DNA of 64,000 nucleotides from Kappaphycus alvarezii (taxonomy: Eukaryota > Rhodophyta > Florideophyceae > Gigartinales > Solieriaceae): the NCBI GenBank assembly GCA_002205965.3, contig NADL03000047.1, positions 62,001 to 126,000 on the forward strand, read 5' to 3'. Below the pieces are notes generated by a model. It saw only the letters and a program-made list of their open reading frames with translations. It was not told where the DNA came from and searched no databases. Below, in pieces: positions 63,150 to 64,000 of this stretch. The first letter of the stretch is position 1, and each line of letters begins with the position of its first letter. The position numbers and the translations under genes were made by a program.

Positions 63150-64000
63150 CAGGTTAAGATCGGATCAGCAGTGTTAAAAGCCCTCAGGGAAGCGGTATGA
63201 GACAATTTATGGATTATTTGCTTTTTATAGCTTAAAACACTGTGAGATGTTTCATGTTCAAAAATCGGAGAATATAAGATGAAATTACCATGGTCGCCTT
63301 GCGCTTCTCCATTCTTTGGCTGACATTTTCCACCAGCTCTCATGCTCATAGATGACCTTCATTCACTTCCAGAAATACATGCAGAGCTGATGTGCTTCTT
63401 AGATAGCATAGCTGAAATCGTACGATTAATGAGGAAAATCGCAAGCAATATCTATGAAGACAGCGGGAACATGTCCTACTCTTTTCAACTTCAGAGAGTT
63501 ACTTGCAGCTAACAGGCGCAATTCAAAAAATTTACTGTAGTTGTCGGAACTGGGCTCGCTGTAATCAGCAGGCCACAGGGGACCTCCTTCGACAGAATCG
63601 CCAATAATTTGTCGATTAGACTGAAAGAAAACGAGATTAAGATATCTTGGGTTGTAGGCCAGTGCTGGGAAGATTATCGAGATGAATGCCGTCGAGATGC
63701 CCAAGACTACCAACTTTCAGCCCTCCCGAAATTTGAGTTTCTGCACAGACCCCTGGGAGAAGACGCGAAAAGTTTTTATCTTGAAGTCTTTGATTGATAC
63801 CCTACTTCTTTTGAGCAGACCTTTTACATCTTGGGGAGGAAATAAAATTTACATATGCGCCATAACAAAGTGAAAACTGCCTGAAATCACTTCGCATGAC
63901 AAAACTTTTGTCGGATGTTACAGACATGGCAGCCGTTCCGGAGAACACCTGCAAAGTTATCACCACGAGACCGCTTCAAGCGCCCATCTCACATCTTGGT
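63150..64000. other. Window end with an unassigned ORF
   Basis: The plus frame 63609-63797 (IKISWVVGQCWEDYRDECRR, LSALPKFEFLHRPLGEDAKS) may belong to a gag-like gene that runs past the window. It is not recognised. Confidence 0.25.

Overview
The window is a eukaryotic nuclear region made almost entirely of transposable-element remains. The tRNA-Ile(AAU), the 3' end of an 18S rRNA, the Ty3/gypsy, Ty1/copia, DIRS-like and non-LTR elements and the TATA-box promoters all fit a eukaryote. There is no compact gene layout, and most reading frames are broken by stops and frameshifts. The mix (copia of a GalEa-like type, CCHC plus restriction-like-endonuclease retroelements, long-LTR gypsy) would suit a marine alga such as a red alga, or a basal fungus. 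That is an impression only.

Layout. 1-4.3 kb: decayed DNA with a DIRS-like RNase H trace. 4.3-5.55 kb: 3' half of a CCHC/RLE retroelement. 5.7-12.15 kb: a Ty1/copia relic split by about 3.2 kb of later DNA, which holds a reverse-strand gypsy pol relic and a small promoter-plus-ORF unit. 12.6-14.6 kb: unassigned ORFs and a small inverted-repeat element. 14.7-18.4 kb: a copia relic. 18.5-19.1 kb: an unidentified broken coding region. 19.2-24.6 kb: two solo gypsy LTRs flanking a non-LTR RT/RLE relic. 24.6-31 kb: a graveyard of RLE C-termini, a tRNA gene, a short dispersed repeat, an interleaved inverted repeat and a fragmented acidic-tailed ORF. 31.08-34.63 kb: a copia element with both LTRs, a half-tRNA-type primer site and a nested second copia, abutting an 18S 3' end. 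35-39 kb: more RLE relics and a truncated gypsy LTR. 39.4-41 kb: the only candidate host-type gene, broken into several frames. 41.03-50.40 kb: a nearly complete, young Ty3/gypsy element on the minus strand. 50.86-52.32 kb: another solo LTR. 53.45-54.29 kb: an odd GTAC-rich block. 54.3-58.4 kb: degenerate gypsy and copia copies. 61.8-63.1 kb: another solo LTR.

The most interesting system is the gypsy family. Its LTRs (about 1.4-1.5 kb) each carry, upstream of a conserved TATATAA/TATAAAA box, a small ORF for an acidic protein with a conserved start (MSNLRPS-like) and a conserved acidic tail (DISQ...EPFADICG...DILEE). Seven LTR copies from three subfamilies keep it. In the best-preserved LTRs it has its own upstream TATA-like box, so the LTR looks like a gene cassette placed in U3 ahead of the gag-pol promoter. 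The same element has a second oddity: after the integrase, pol carries two diverged copies of an unrecognised domain of about 125 residues, joined by a Pro/Gly/Ser-rich linker. Gag has no in-frame ATG before residue 116 and reads straight through the primer-binding site.
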